Below, one piece after another: positions 9,583 to 17,762 of a stretch of DNA of 64,000 nt. The position numbers and the translations under genes were made by a program. The notes beneath the pieces were generated by a model that searched no databases, was not told the origin of the DNA, and saw only the letters and a list, made by a program, of their open reading frames with translations. Position 1 is the stretch's first letter; each line of letters begins with the position of its first letter. Source of the DNA: Occallatibacter savannae (GTDB lineage: Bacteria; Acidobacteriota; Terriglobia; Terriglobales; Acidobacteriaceae); contig NZ_QFFY01000002.1 in assembly GCF_003131205.1 (NCBI RefSeq), positions 767,016 to 831,015 of the forward strand, written 5' to 3'.

Positions 9583-10695
9583 ATGAACACCTCTCACCTT
9601 TGCGCTCGTGCTATCGGATCCCGATTGGCGATCGCATCCCTGGCTTTGCTGTCCCTTCCCACGATGCTGCAAGGCCAGCACTACAAAGAGACGAATCTGG
9701 TTTCCAACGTTCCCGGCGTTGCCGCTACAACGGATCTCAACCTCGTCAACGCCTGGGGAGTTTCCCGCGGAACTACGACGCCCTGGTGGGTGTCTGACAA
9801 TGGTACCGGGCTAACCACCCTTTACACGGGAACGGGTTCGATAGTTCCTCTGGTCGTGACGATTCCCGCCGCCGACTCTGGGTCGGGCACACCGACCGGG
9901 CAGATCTTCAACGGTACTCAGGATTTCCAGCTGACGCCGGGAAATCCCGCCCGCTTCCTGTTCGTCACGGAGGACGGCACGGTGTCCGGATGGAATCCAG
10001 CGGTGAGCCCCAAAACAGCTGTCATCAAAGTGAACACGCACAGCGCTTCCGTTTTCAAGGGAATGGCTGTCGCAACGGTTGATGACTCTCATGGAGGATC
10101 TGCGAACTTTCTTTACGTTGCGGATTTTCGCAAGGGCCGCGTCAATGTCTACGACACCAACTTCCATCTGATTTCCATGCACGACGACGATGCGTTCCGC
10201 GACGGAAAGGTCCCCCACGGATTCGCCCCCTTTAACATCCAGAACATTGGCGGAAATCTCTACGTGGCCTGGGCAAAGCAGGACGGCGCCAAGCACGATG
10301 AGGTCGATGGAGCCGGTCTAGGGTTCGTTTCGGTTTTCTCGCCGACCGGACGTCTACTGCATCGGTTGCAATGGACCAAGTGGTTCAACGCCCCGTGGGG
10401 CATAGCGCAGGCGCCCAGCGACTTCGGAATCTATAGCCACGACATTCTCGTGGGTCAGTTCGGAAGCGGTCAGATTCTAGCTTTCGATCCAGTCACCGGT
10501 GCCTTGAAAGGAACCTTGAACGACGCCAGCAACAATCCCATCACGATCAATGGCCTGTGGGGCATCTCTTTCGGCAGCGGTGGATCTTCCGGGCCTGCTA
10601 CAACGCTCTATTTTGCAGCAGGGCTGAACGATGAACAGGACGGCCTCGTCGGCAGCATCACAGCCATCGAAAACACCCTCGGAGGCGACATCTAG
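9583..10695 (+). CDS. TIGR03118-type secreted beta-propeller protein
   Basis: 370 residues. The ATG at 9583 is preceded by AGAAGGAG; the GTG at 9550 is rejected. A signal peptide ends near LPTMLQGQ. The start of the mature protein (TNLVSNVPGVAATTDLNLVN, AWGVSRG, PWWVSDNGTG) and the blocks FNGTQDFQ, DFRKGRVNVYD, WGIAQAPSDFG and LLVGQFGSGQI-like text match the TIGR03118 family, which looks propeller-like. Function is not established. It stands alone after a 230-bp spacer. Confidence 0.8.
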   Translation: MNTSHLCARAIGSRLAIASLALLSLPTMLQGQHYKETNLVSNVPGVAATTDLNLVNAWGVSRGTTTPWWVSDNGTGLTTLYTGTGSIVPLVVTIPAADSGSGTPTGQIFNGTQDFQLTPGNPARFLFVTEDGTVSGWNPAVSPKTAVIKVNTHSASVFKGMAVATVDDSHGGSANFLYVADFRKGRVNVYDTNFHLISMHDDDAFRDGKVPHGFAPFNIQNIGGNLYVAWAKQDGAKHDEVDGAGLGFVSVFSPTGRLLHRLQWTKWFNAPWGIAQAPSDFGIYSHDILVGQFGSGQILAFDPVTGALKGTLNDASNNPITINGLWGISFGSGGSSGPATTLYFAAGLNDEQDGLVGSITAIENTLGGDI

Positions 10696-10952
10696 GCGTG
10701 CTCCACGCATGAACCCATCTCACCACGGAGAGGGCCGCCATCTGGGCGGCCCTTTTAGCTGCAGACTCTCAGATAGCTTTCCGCATGGCTCGCGCCGATT
10801 TGCAGCTGTCTGAACCCTCACCCCGAGTTCCTATCGCACACGTATTCCCACCCCCTGAGAAGCTTGCGATGTGCGCTGCGGCATGTTCCTGTCATAGAAC
10901 GATCTGTCAGAATGGCTGGAGCCAAAAGGATAGGGCAAGGAGGGATCTTGCG

Positions 10953-12398
10953 ATGGCGCGTCGCACGACTATGGAGATTGCCGAAAGATTGTTGGGGCGT
11001 CGAGATTTTCTGAAGACGGCTGGCGGTGCAGCGTTTTTACCTTCTGTTCTTACGATGCAAGCACACGGTCAGACCACCGGAGCGCTTAGCCATACGGCGA
11101 AGAGCACGATGCCGGCCAATAATCGGATCAACATTGGTGTGATCGGGATGGGCTGGCAGGGTCCTTCGAACACGCAAGCGTTTCTCGCGCTGGAAGATTG
11201 CCACGTTTTGGCAGCGTGCGATGTGGACAAGAATCATCTGGATGCGGCGGTGAAGTTGATCAACGACGCATATGGGACTCAGGACTGCAAGGGCTACCAT
11301 GACTATCGCGAACTGCTGGCAAGTCCCGAAATCGATGCGGTGATGATTGCTGTCCCCGACCATTGGCACGAGATTGTCGCTACAGCAGCAGCTCGCCATA
11401 AGAAAGATATCTACTCGGAGAAGCCACTGGCACATACGATCGCCGAGCAGCAGTGCATCGTGGGCGCAGCGAGGGAAAACGAGGTTATCTGGCAGATGGG
11501 CTCGTGGCAGCGATCAAGCCCGATCTTTCATAAGGCTGCGGAGATCGTTCGCAACGGCCTGATCGGGACGGTAACTCGTGTCGAGGTGGGACTACCCGGG
11601 GAGAACTCCAACTACGATCACATCCGCGAGGAGACAGCAGCGAAGCTGGCTGCAGCTGGATTGAAGGGGGAGCTTGAGCAGATCGTACCGGGAACGAAGG
11701 CCTGGGATCTGCTGGTGAGCGAGCCGCCGCCGGAACTGGATTACGAGACCTGGGTTGGGCCGTCACGCATGGAGCCATACATGAAGGCACGTTCGCACAA
11801 GTGCTGGCGGTTGAACTACAACACAGGCGGGGGGAAGCTCCTGGACTGGATCGGCCACCACGGCGATATCGCGCATTGGGGTCTGAATTTCGACAACACG
11901 GGGCCGCTGGAGGTGGAGGGAAGCGGCAATTTGCCCCCGCGGAATGCAGTGTGGAATACCGGACAGCATTACCGCTTCGAGCTGAAGTATCCGGGCGGAG
12001 TCACAATGATCATTGCCGGTGGAGATCCGGGTATCAAGATGGGTACCAAATGGATCGGCTCGGAAGGCTGGGTGTGGGTGGACCGCGATGGATTCGATGT
12101 GTCGAATCCCGATCTGAAAAGAGGCAAGTATCTGCCGAGAGAACTGCGCAAGGTGAAGCTCTATACGTCTGACAACCACCAGCAAAACTTCCTCGACTGC
12201 ATCAGGACACGGCAATCAACGGTGACACCTGTAGAGGTGGGCCATCATTCAGCGATTCCAGGTCATCTTTGTACGATCGCGATGCTTACGGGCAGGAAGA
12301 TTCGGTGGGACGCGAAGGAGGAGAAGATCGTCGGCGATGCGGAAGCGAGCAAGCTGACAACGCGCGACTACCGAGCGCCCTGGAAGATGAGCGTGTAA
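10953..12398 (+). CDS. Tat-exported Gfo/Idh/MocA-family oxidoreductase
   Basis: 481 residues. The ATG at 10953 follows AGGAGG at a good distance; 56 upstream in-frame codons are rejected. A Tat signal (GRRDFLKTAGG) precedes the Rossmann domain, whose nucleotide-binding start is INIGVIGMGWQG. The dehydrogenase motif EKPLAHT (K followed by P) and the C-terminal substrate domain with HHGDIAHWGL are present. Members oxidise or hydrolyse sugars and inositols using NAD(P), and Tat export implies folding with cofactor before export. Substrate unknown. Monocistronic, flanked by small genes. Confidence 0.87.
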   Translation: MARRTTMEIAERLLGRRDFLKTAGGAAFLPSVLTMQAHGQTTGALSHTAKSTMPANNRINIGVIGMGWQGPSNTQAFLALEDCHVLAACDVDKNHLDAAVKLINDAYGTQDCKGYHDYRELLASPEIDAVMIAVPDHWHEIVATAAARHKKDIYSEKPLAHTIAEQQCIVGAARENEVIWQMGSWQRSSPIFHKAAEIVRNGLIGTVTRVEVGLPGENSNYDHIREETAAKLAAAGLKGELEQIVPGTKAWDLLVSEPPPELDYETWVGPSRMEPYMKARSHKCWRLNYNTGGGKLLDWIGHHGDIAHWGLNFDNTGPLEVEGSGNLPPRNAVWNTGQHYRFELKYPGGVTMIIAGGDPGIKMGTKWIGSEGWVWVDRDGFDVSNPDLKRGKYLPRELRKVKLYTSDNHQQNFLDCIRTRQSTVTPVEVGHHSAIPGHLCTIAMLTGRKIRWDAKEEKIVGDAEASKLTTRDYRAPWKMSV

Positions 12399-12428
12399 TT
12401 TTTCAGAAATCTGGGTTCCTTCAGCTGT

Positions 12429-12638
12429 TCAGTAGTAATCCGCGCAACTCAGGTAGTAGCCGCAATGCGTGCACACCAGCTTGCATTTATGCCCGCTCAG
12501 ACGATGTGAGCAGGTAGGACAGATCTGACAGTGATGATCGATGGGTGAGTCGTCCTGATTGATTGCGGTAGCCGTTGCGCTCTGCGCCGAACGCGCAGCA
12601 CTCTGATCGTCGAAGACACTCGGCCTTTGGGGAAGCAT
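12429..12638 (-). CDS. Small zinc-ribbon protein
   Basis: 69 residues. Cysteine pairs CQICPTC and CTHCGYYLSC, with H and K residues between (HRLSGHKCKL), form a likely zinc ribbon ending in CADYY. I recognise this ending as a recurring short acidobacterial protein, with no known function. No strong ribosome-binding site is visible. It is convergent with the oxidoreductase upstream on the plus strand, 30 bp away. Confidence 0.65.
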   Translation of the reverse strand: MLPQRPSVFDDQSAARSAQSATATAINQDDSPIDHHCQICPTCSHRLSGHKCKLVCTHCGYYLSCADYY

Positions 12639-12909
12639 AGGTCAGAGATTAACGCATTCTTTACATAACCGCGATGTCGAGCTTGATACCTGCGGCCTGA
12701 CAGCGCCGCCACGGCGGGTCTCCACAGCGCGGGTGGGCCACTCCGGCCGGATGCTTTAGCATGGAATGGAGCGGTTCTGCCACCTGACTTGGCGGCAACT
12801 GGCGACTTTCAAGCAACGCCGTCATCGTTTTCTCTCAGGCGGCTACCCCCAGAACAAATCGATCAACTTGATCAATGGATCAAAGATCAATCCCCGAAGG
12901 AGGATATCT

Positions 12910-13341
12910 ATGGCAAGCAAGGCAAGTGCGGTTTGGACCGGTTCACTGAAGGAAGGCAAGGGCACCATTTCAACGGCAACGGGCGTACTCAACAACGCGA
13001 ATTACTCGTTTGCGACCCGCTTTGAGGGCGCGGCCAGCGGCACCACCCCTGAGGAACTCATTGCTGCAGCGCACGCAAGCTGCTTCTCGATGGCGCTTGG
13101 TGCCCAGCTTGGCGAAGCGGGCCTGACCCCCTCGAAGATCGAGACGCAGGCCGCCGTCACGCTGGCAAAGACCGATGCAGGGTTTGCGGTGACCAAGATC
13201 GCGCTGACGACGACTGCGAGCGTTCCGAATGCTTCGAAGGAAGCCTTCGACAAGGCCGCTGCAAACGCGAAAGCAGGCTGCCCGATTTCGAAGCTGTTCG
13301 CCAACAACACTGAAATCACGCTCGACGCAAAGCTCGTCTAA
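12910..13341 (+). CDS. OsmC-family peroxiredoxin
   Basis: 143 residues, the normal OsmC length. The ATG at 12910 has GAAGGAGG just upstream; a 48-codon in-frame extension is rejected. OsmC proteins reduce organic hydroperoxides with two cysteines: the first here is in AAHASCFSMAL and the second in AKAGCPISKLF. N-terminal WTGSLKEGKGTIS and FEGAASGTTPEELI are typical. With RidA and MsrB following, it forms a stress and repair block, though the gaps suggest separate promoters. Confidence 0.93.
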   Translation: MASKASAVWTGSLKEGKGTISTATGVLNNANYSFATRFEGAASGTTPEELIAAAHASCFSMALGAQLGEAGLTPSKIETQAAVTLAKTDAGFAVTKIALTTTASVPNASKEAFDKAAANAKAGCPISKLFANNTEITLDAKLV

Positions 13342-13465
13342 GCTGCTCAACTTCATCCCGTCCGGCTCTCATGAGCCGGATGGGAGTTGCACTTCAGACC
13401 CGATTTGGCCCATTGAAACCAATCGGTCTGCCGTGCTTCCACCCCTCGCCCACTAGAATTGCTCC

Positions 13466-13861
13466 ATGAGCAAAACCGCCGTTTTCACAGACTCAGCGCC
13501 AAAGGCCGTAGGCCCGTACTCCCAGGGGGTTCGCTGCGGGAATTTCGTCTACACCGCCGGACAGGCCGCGCTCGACCCCAACACGCAACAGCTCATTTCA
13601 GGCGGAATCACGGAGCAGACGCGTCGAACTCTCGAAAATCTCAAGGCTGTTCTTGAAGCCGCCGGCACCACGCTCGACCACGTGGTCAAAGCCAATGTCT
13701 ACCTCAAAGACATGAATGACTTCGCCGCGATGAATGCGGTCTATGCTGAATACTTAGCACCGCAGGGCGTTGTTCCTCCTGCGCGCACGACAATCGAAGC
13801 GGCTCGGTTGCCCAAGGACGCTCTCGTCGAGATCGAATTGATCGCCGAAATCGGCGGCTGA
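13466..13861 (+). CDS. RidA-family enamine/imine deaminase
   Basis: 131 residues. RidA hydrolyses reactive enamine/imine intermediates released by PLP enzymes. Matching blocks are KAVGPYSQGVRCGNFVYTAG (start), GGITEQTRRTLENLKAVLEA, VVKANVYLKDMNDFAAMN and the C-terminal PPARTTIEAARLPKDALVEI, containing the conserved R and E of the active site. It sits 50 bp before msrB and may be co-transcribed. Confidence 0.94.
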   Translation: MSKTAVFTDSAPKAVGPYSQGVRCGNFVYTAGQAALDPNTQQLISGGITEQTRRTLENLKAVLEAAGTTLDHVVKANVYLKDMNDFAAMNAVYAEYLAPQGVVPPARTTIEAARLPKDALVEIELIAEIGG

Positions 13862-13911
13862 ATCCTCTCAGCCGGATCGAACATCTATCTTCCCCGGAGG
13901 TCTGAGCCTGA

Positions 13912-14358
13912 ATGACCAACACACCACAGCCGCCCGACGCGTCCGCGAAAGTCACTCGCAGCGATGCTGAGTGGCGCAAGATGCTGACTCCAGAGCAGTA
14001 TCGCGTTCTGCGAGAGAAGGGAACTGAGCGTCCGTTCACGGGATCTCTGACGGAGAACCACGAGACGGGAAACTACCACTGCGCGGGCTGCGGGGCCCTG
14101 CTGTTCCTATCCGGAGCGAAGTTCGATTCCGGTTGTGGGTGGCCCAGCTTCGTTATTCCAGCCGATTCACGGGCCATCGACGAACATGAGGACCGCTCCT
14201 TCGGCATGCGCCGCGTCGAGGTCACATGCGCCAGCTGCGGAGGGCATCTGGGGCACGTGTTTCCGGATGGGCCCCGTCCTACGGGACTCCGCTACTGCAT
14301 CAACTCCGCTTCACTGACATTCACCCGCGAAAAGGATGGTGAGACGTCGCCGTCCTGA
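13912..14358 (+). CDS. msrB: Peptide-methionine (R)-S-oxide reductase
   Basis: 148 residues. Repairs methionine-R-sulfoxide in proteins. Zinc cysteines are in CAGCGALLF and [12 protein letters not shown], the substrate pocket in GCGWPSF, and the catalytic cysteine in RYCINSASL. Length and order are as in stand-alone MsrB. The start has CCGGAGG 11 nt upstream. A strong terminator follows at 14412. Confidence 0.96.
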   Translation: MTNTPQPPDASAKVTRSDAEWRKMLTPEQYRVLREKGTERPFTGSLTENHETGNYHCAGCGALLFLSGAKFDSGCGWPSFVIPADSRAIDEHEDRSFGMRRVEVTCASCGGHLGHVFPDGPRPTGLRYCINSASLTFTREKDGETSPS

Positions 14359-14411
14359 GTTGCGCTGGGAAGATCAACTCAGCCCAACTCGCGTTCTGAC
14401 CCTGGAACGAG

Positions 14412-14437
14412 AAAACCCCGTCATTAGACGGGGTTTT
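14412..14437. terminator. Bidirectional intrinsic terminator
   Basis: Perfect 11-bp stem (AAAACCCCGTC / GACGGGGTTTT) with a 4-nt loop and A and T tracts at both ends. It serves msrB on the plus strand and rpmB on the minus strand, which converge here. Confidence 0.9.
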
Positions 14438-14484
14438 CATTTGTTTGCCAGGAATTGAAGAAGATCGGGCCGTAGCGCGTCCGG

Positions 14485-14673
14485 CTATCCCTTCTGGACT
14501 TTGCCGCTCTTGATGCAGCTTGTGCACACACGGATGCGCTTTGGAGCGCCATTCACCAGCGCCTTCACCGCCTGCAGATTCACGTTCCAGCGCCGCTTGG
14601 TTACGTTGTGCGCGTGCGAAATGTTATTACCGAACTGCGGCCCTTTGCCGCAAACATCACAAACCTGTGCCAT
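14485..14673 (-). CDS. rpmB: 50S ribosomal protein L28
   Basis: 62 residues. The N-terminal [19 protein letters not shown] and following KRRWNVNLQ are diagnostic of L28, with zinc-binding cysteines C-x2-C at both ends ([13 protein letters not shown]), the zinc-retaining form. It is separate from rpmG, as is common. The terminator at 14412 is downstream. Confidence 0.97.
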   Translation of the reverse strand: MAQVCDVCGKGPQFGNNISHAHNVTKRRWNVNLQAVKALVNGAPKRIRVCTSCIKSGKVQKG

Positions 14674-15016
14674 CTCATTAGCTCCAAACTTGTCTTCAGA
14701 TTTCCGCGCCAGCTAGAGTCGCTACCCGCAGCTCTCATCCGTCCGCGTGAGACGGGCGATGGGCGAATGAAGACACACCCACCCTGCAGCTTGCCGAATC
14801 CCTAGTATACCTTGAAGCTTACCGCAGGGCCAAATCGGGCCTGAATCTGTGAGCGCGACCCGAAGATAAGCCGCAGAACTGGTTAGAGTTCCAGCCGCCT
14901 ATCCTGCAAAAAATCCCCTTCCGGTTATCGGAAGGGGATCAAAGGAATGCAGTCACATGAGAACCAGGAAAAGAAAGCCTCGTCTGCGGCTCGTTTCGAT
15001 AGCTTAGGAAGTCGAA
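14674..15016. other. Gap between rpmB and a secreted protein gene
   Basis: 343 bp without a supported gene. The right part holds the minus-strand terminator at 14908-14939; the left part is the rpmB upstream region. Nothing else was recognised. Confidence 0.6.
14908..14939 (-). terminator. Intrinsic terminator, minus strand
   Basis: Stem ATCCCCTTCC / GGAAGGGGAT flanked by six A on the left, which is a T run after the stem on the minus strand. It ends the transcript of the small secreted protein at 15017. Confidence 0.85.
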
Positions 15017-15361
15017 CTATTGACCGGACGCCGTTCCGCCCTGCAGCTGAAGGCTCAGATCATTGAGCTGGATCGTCTCAAGCTGATCCACCCCGCCCTT
15101 GTTGTTGACGACATATCCCTTGTGTCCGTTCTTCTCTGAAACCAGTTTTGCAGGAACGGTAACCGTCTTGCCGTTCGAGGCCAGGGTCACCTGCACCGCA
15201 TCGCCAGTACCGGTCCAGCTCACCTTCACGTTTCCGGCAGGAATGTCCGTGTTGCCCACCTTCACATCCTGACCAAGGTTGAACGACTGCGAATTTTTGG
15301 CTGCCATCGCCGGGGCGACCGCGAGCGCGAGCATAAGGGCGTATCCAAACACACGCTTCAT
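15017..15361 (-). CDS. Small secreted protein
   Basis: 114 residues from the ATG at 15361, which has GGAGGAGAA upstream; a 19-codon extension is rejected. Signal peptide KRVFGYALMLALAVAPAMAA. The mature domain of about 90 residues is predicted mostly beta (FNLGQDVKVGNTDIPAGNVK, WTGTGDAVQVTLASNGKTVT). No family recognised, function unknown. It lies directly downstream of the kinase of a CpxAR-like pair, with its own terminator, and its upstream region carries a TTAAG direct repeat like that before the regulator. Confidence 0.8.
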   Translation of the reverse strand: MKRVFGYALMLALAVAPAMAAKNSQSFNLGQDVKVGNTDIPAGNVKVSWTGTGDAVQVTLASNGKTVTVPAKLVSEKNGHKGYVVNNKGGVDQLETIQLNDLSLQLQGGTASGQ

Positions 15362-15454
15362 GATGTTCTCCTCCGATGCCTCGATGGATTTAGGACCAAA
15401 TAAGAAAAGAAGAGGCACTGTGGATAGTGAACAACACGTTTGGCAAATCGCAGC

Positions 15455-15469
15455 TTAAGAAACATTAAG
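15455..15469. promoter_or_regulatory. TTAAG direct repeat, 10-bp spacing
   Basis: TTAAG at 15455-15459 and 15465-15469, exactly 10 bp apart, about 95 bp before the secreted-protein start. The same spaced pair in the reverse orientation precedes the response regulator at 17601-17616. E. coli CpxR sites are also 5-mers repeated one turn apart, so a shared site is plausible. Confidence 0.4.
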
Positions 15470-15492
15470 CGCTTGAACACACTCGAAGTGAC

Positions 15493-16839
15493 TTAGCTCA
15501 CATGCGCGATTGCGCGTGTCAACGGGATTGTTATGTTGACCCGCAACCCAGGAGTTGCATTTTTAGCAACAATCTCTCCGCGGTGAACGCGCACTGCGCG
15601 CTTGGCGATGGAGAGGCCCAGTCCAGAGCCGCCGCCATTCGTGTTCCGGGCTTCTTCTACGCGAAAGAATGGATCGAAGATGCGCTCCATGGCCTGGTCT
15701 GGGACCCCCGGGCCGTAGTCCCTGACGGTGATGTGCGCGTCAGATTGATCTTCGCTCAGCGTGACCTCGACGGCTGTTTTCTCCGGGGAGTACCGGATGG
15801 CATTGCGCACGATATTCTCGACGGCGCGGCGCAAGAGCTCAGGGTTGCCATGTACCTGTCCGCACACGTCGCCGCTTACCACAATCCTGCAACCGCGCGC
15901 TTGCGCTTCCAGGCTGCAGTCGCCGGTGACCTCGTCAATGATGTCGCGAATGCAGATTTCCTTCTGCTCACCGAGCGCTGGATTGTCCTCTACGCCGTTA
16001 ATGGCCACGATGTCGGAAACCAGGGAGGCAATGCGGTTGACATCCCGCTCGATGCGTTCCAATGCTGCGGCCGGATCGCTGCTGGTACGCGCCAGCTTCA
16101 TGGCAAACTTCAACCGGGCGAGCGGGGACCTCAATTCGTGCGAGATGTCGCTCAGAAGCCGTCGCTCGCTGGTAATGAGCCTCTCCATGCGTTCTGCCAT
16201 GTCATTGAAGGATCGGCTGAGCTGACCAATTTCGTCAGGCCGGTCCGTCTCGACGCGGACACTTAGATCGCCCTGCCCGAACTGGGCGATACTATTTGCG
16301 ATCCGCCGAATGGGGGAGATCACTCCTGCAGCAGCAATCCAGCACAGAATACCGGTCGCTCCGATGACGAGGAAGTAGTAGGGCAGAAAGCCCCGGATGT
16401 TCCATCGTGGCTGGGAGCCCTCGGCAGCAAACCAGAACTTGCCGTCCGCGGAGCGATGGGTGATCTCCCAATGGCCATGGAAGGCCTCGCGCGACTTCAC
16501 AGCGGGCGCTTTCGGCAGCATGTCCGATCGGTCAACCCCGGAGACAAGGTCTTTCCCGTTCCCATCCAGAAGGTAGTGCGATCCACTAAATAGCCCGTCT
16601 AGCCGGTGCATGTACCCCGCCAACGAGTCCTGACCCCAGCGCTGCAGGATTGCTCTTGCACTCTCGAGTTGGAGCTCGTCGAACTGGTCGTAGACCGGAT
16701 CGATTCTCTCGGCCTGTACCTTTTGCGAAATGGCCCGGAAAACAATGAAGGAAGTGGACAGGATTCCTACCATCGCCAGCAGCACCCACACATAAAGGGA
16801 GTGCCGCAGCAAGACCTTAGGCTGCGCCGGTGAAGACAT
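15493..16839 (-). CDS. CpxA-like membrane histidine kinase
   Basis: 448 residues from the ATG at 16839, with GGAG 6 nt upstream; a GTG 12 nt further out is possible. TM1 near 15-40, periplasmic region, TM2 near 160-180 (YYFLVIGATGILCWIAAA), HAMP, then H-box LLSDISHELRSPLARL, N-box ENIVRNAIRYS, G1 RDYGPGVPDQ and G2 GGSGLGLSIAKRAV. The start overlaps the response-regulator stop by about 20 nt. The ISHELRSPLAR form and layout resemble CpxA. Envelope stress is a guess from homology style only. Confidence 0.9.
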   Translation of the reverse strand: MSSPAQPKVLLRHSLYVWVLLAMVGILSTSFIVFRAISQKVQAERIDPVYDQFDELQLESARAILQRWGQDSLAGYMHRLDGLFSGSHYLLDGNGKDLVSGVDRSDMLPKAPAVKSREAFHGHWEITHRSADGKFWFAAEGSQPRWNIRGFLPYYFLVIGATGILCWIAAAGVISPIRRIANSIAQFGQGDLSVRVETDRPDEIGQLSRSFNDMAERMERLITSERRLLSDISHELRSPLARLKFAMKLARTSSDPAAALERIERDVNRIASLVSDIVAINGVEDNPALGEQKEICIRDIIDEVTGDCSLEAQARGCRIVVSGDVCGQVHGNPELLRRAVENIVRNAIRYSPEKTAVEVTLSEDQSDAHITVRDYGPGVPDQAMERIFDPFFRVEEARNTNGGGSGLGLSIAKRAVRVHRGEIVAKNATPGLRVNITIPLTRAIAHVS

Positions 16840-17578
16840 ATCCCACTCCACGGACGGTTCGGATCAAGCCGCGCCCACCCTCAAGCTTCTTTCGCAAATG
16901 GCTAATATGCACGTCCAGAAAGCGGTCATAGGGAGTAGCCTGGCGCTCAAAGAGTGCAGCTGTAATCTCGTCGCGTGAGACGACACGGCCGGCTGCTCGC
17001 ATCAGCATCTCGAGCAGATCGAATTCAGCCGCTGTAAGGTCGACCAGGTGGTCATTAAGCCAGGTCTCGCGCGTACTGGGACGCAAGCGAATGTTGCCGA
17101 TGGAGATCTCTTCTGCCTCTGCGCGAGCCAGGGACTCGGACCGTCTCAAGACGGCGCGGATCCGAGCCAGCAACTCATCGGGGTCGAATGGCTTGGGGAG
17201 GTAGTCATCCGCGCCCGCGTCAAGACCGCGAATGCGATCCTGCTGCTGGACGCGGGCGGTCAACATGATGACCGGGAGGTCTTTGCGACGACGCAGGCGT
17301 TGCAGGACCTCGAAGCCATCAAGGATGGGGAGCATTACATCCAGGATCACCAGGTCGAAGGAGCCGTTCAGAGCCGCAGTGAGGCCCTCGCGGCCGTTAT
17401 AAATGCACTCGAGTCGGTGGCCCTCCTGAGCAAAGAACTCCGACATCATGCCGCACAGCTCCACGTCGTCGTCTACAAGCAACAGCGAGAGCTGTCTCTG
17501 GCGGTCCAGAACTTCCATCTGCTTTGTTTCAACCGCGAGCGGCAAATTAAATACCTCTACGGCATTCAAGTCTCGCAT
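16817..17578 (-). CDS. CpxR-like OmpR-family response regulator
   Basis: Receiver plus winged-helix regulator, partner of the overlapping kinase. Receiver motifs: LLVDDDVEL, phospho-acceptor D in LVILDVMLPILDGF, and KPFDPDELLARI. DNA-binding part: LTAAEFDLLEMLMRAAGRVV and DVHISHLRKKLE. The start is uncertain: ATGs at 17578 and 17518 are both in frame, and the one at 17518 leaves a normal receiver start. I give the longer form. Promoter-proximal repeats lie at 17601-17616. Confidence 0.88.
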   Translation of the reverse strand: MRDLNAVEVFNLPLAVETKQMEVLDRQRQLSLLLVDDDVELCGMMSEFFAQEGHRLECIYNGREGLTAALNGSFDLVILDVMLPILDGFEVLQRLRRRKDLPVIMLTARVQQQDRIRGLDAGADDYLPKPFDPDELLARIRAVLRRSESLARAEAEEISIGNIRLRPSTRETWLNDHLVDLTAAEFDLLEMLMRAAGRVVSRDEITAALFERQATPYDRFLDVHISHLRKKLEGGRGLIRTVRGVGYVFTGAA

Positions 17579-17600
17579 GCCGAAGCTGAATCCCGCCCAC

Positions 17601-17616
17601 CTTAACAATTCTTAAC
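17601..17616. promoter_or_regulatory. CTTAAC direct repeat before the response regulator
   Basis: CTTAAC at 17601-17606 and 17611-17616, 10 bp apart. On the minus strand this reads GTTAAG repeated one turn apart. It sits just before the regulator start and matches the pair at 15455. Likely operator for autoregulation, inferred from spacing only. Confidence 0.45.
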
Positions 17617-17762
17617 GAACTAGCCTCAGATTGCACGCCAGGGGTCGGGTGGGGAGTGCAAGCTTGAATGTCCTATGATTCACGCGTCCGGAGAGTTGAT
17701 CGAAGCAGAACAAGAGACGTCGAAAATCTGAACTTGCTCATCCAACTTCTTCGACCGGAGCT

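Noticed and set aside
12766..12909. N-terminal extension of the OsmC gene
   Set aside because: Strong GAAGGAGG before the ATG at 12910 and normal OsmC length from there.
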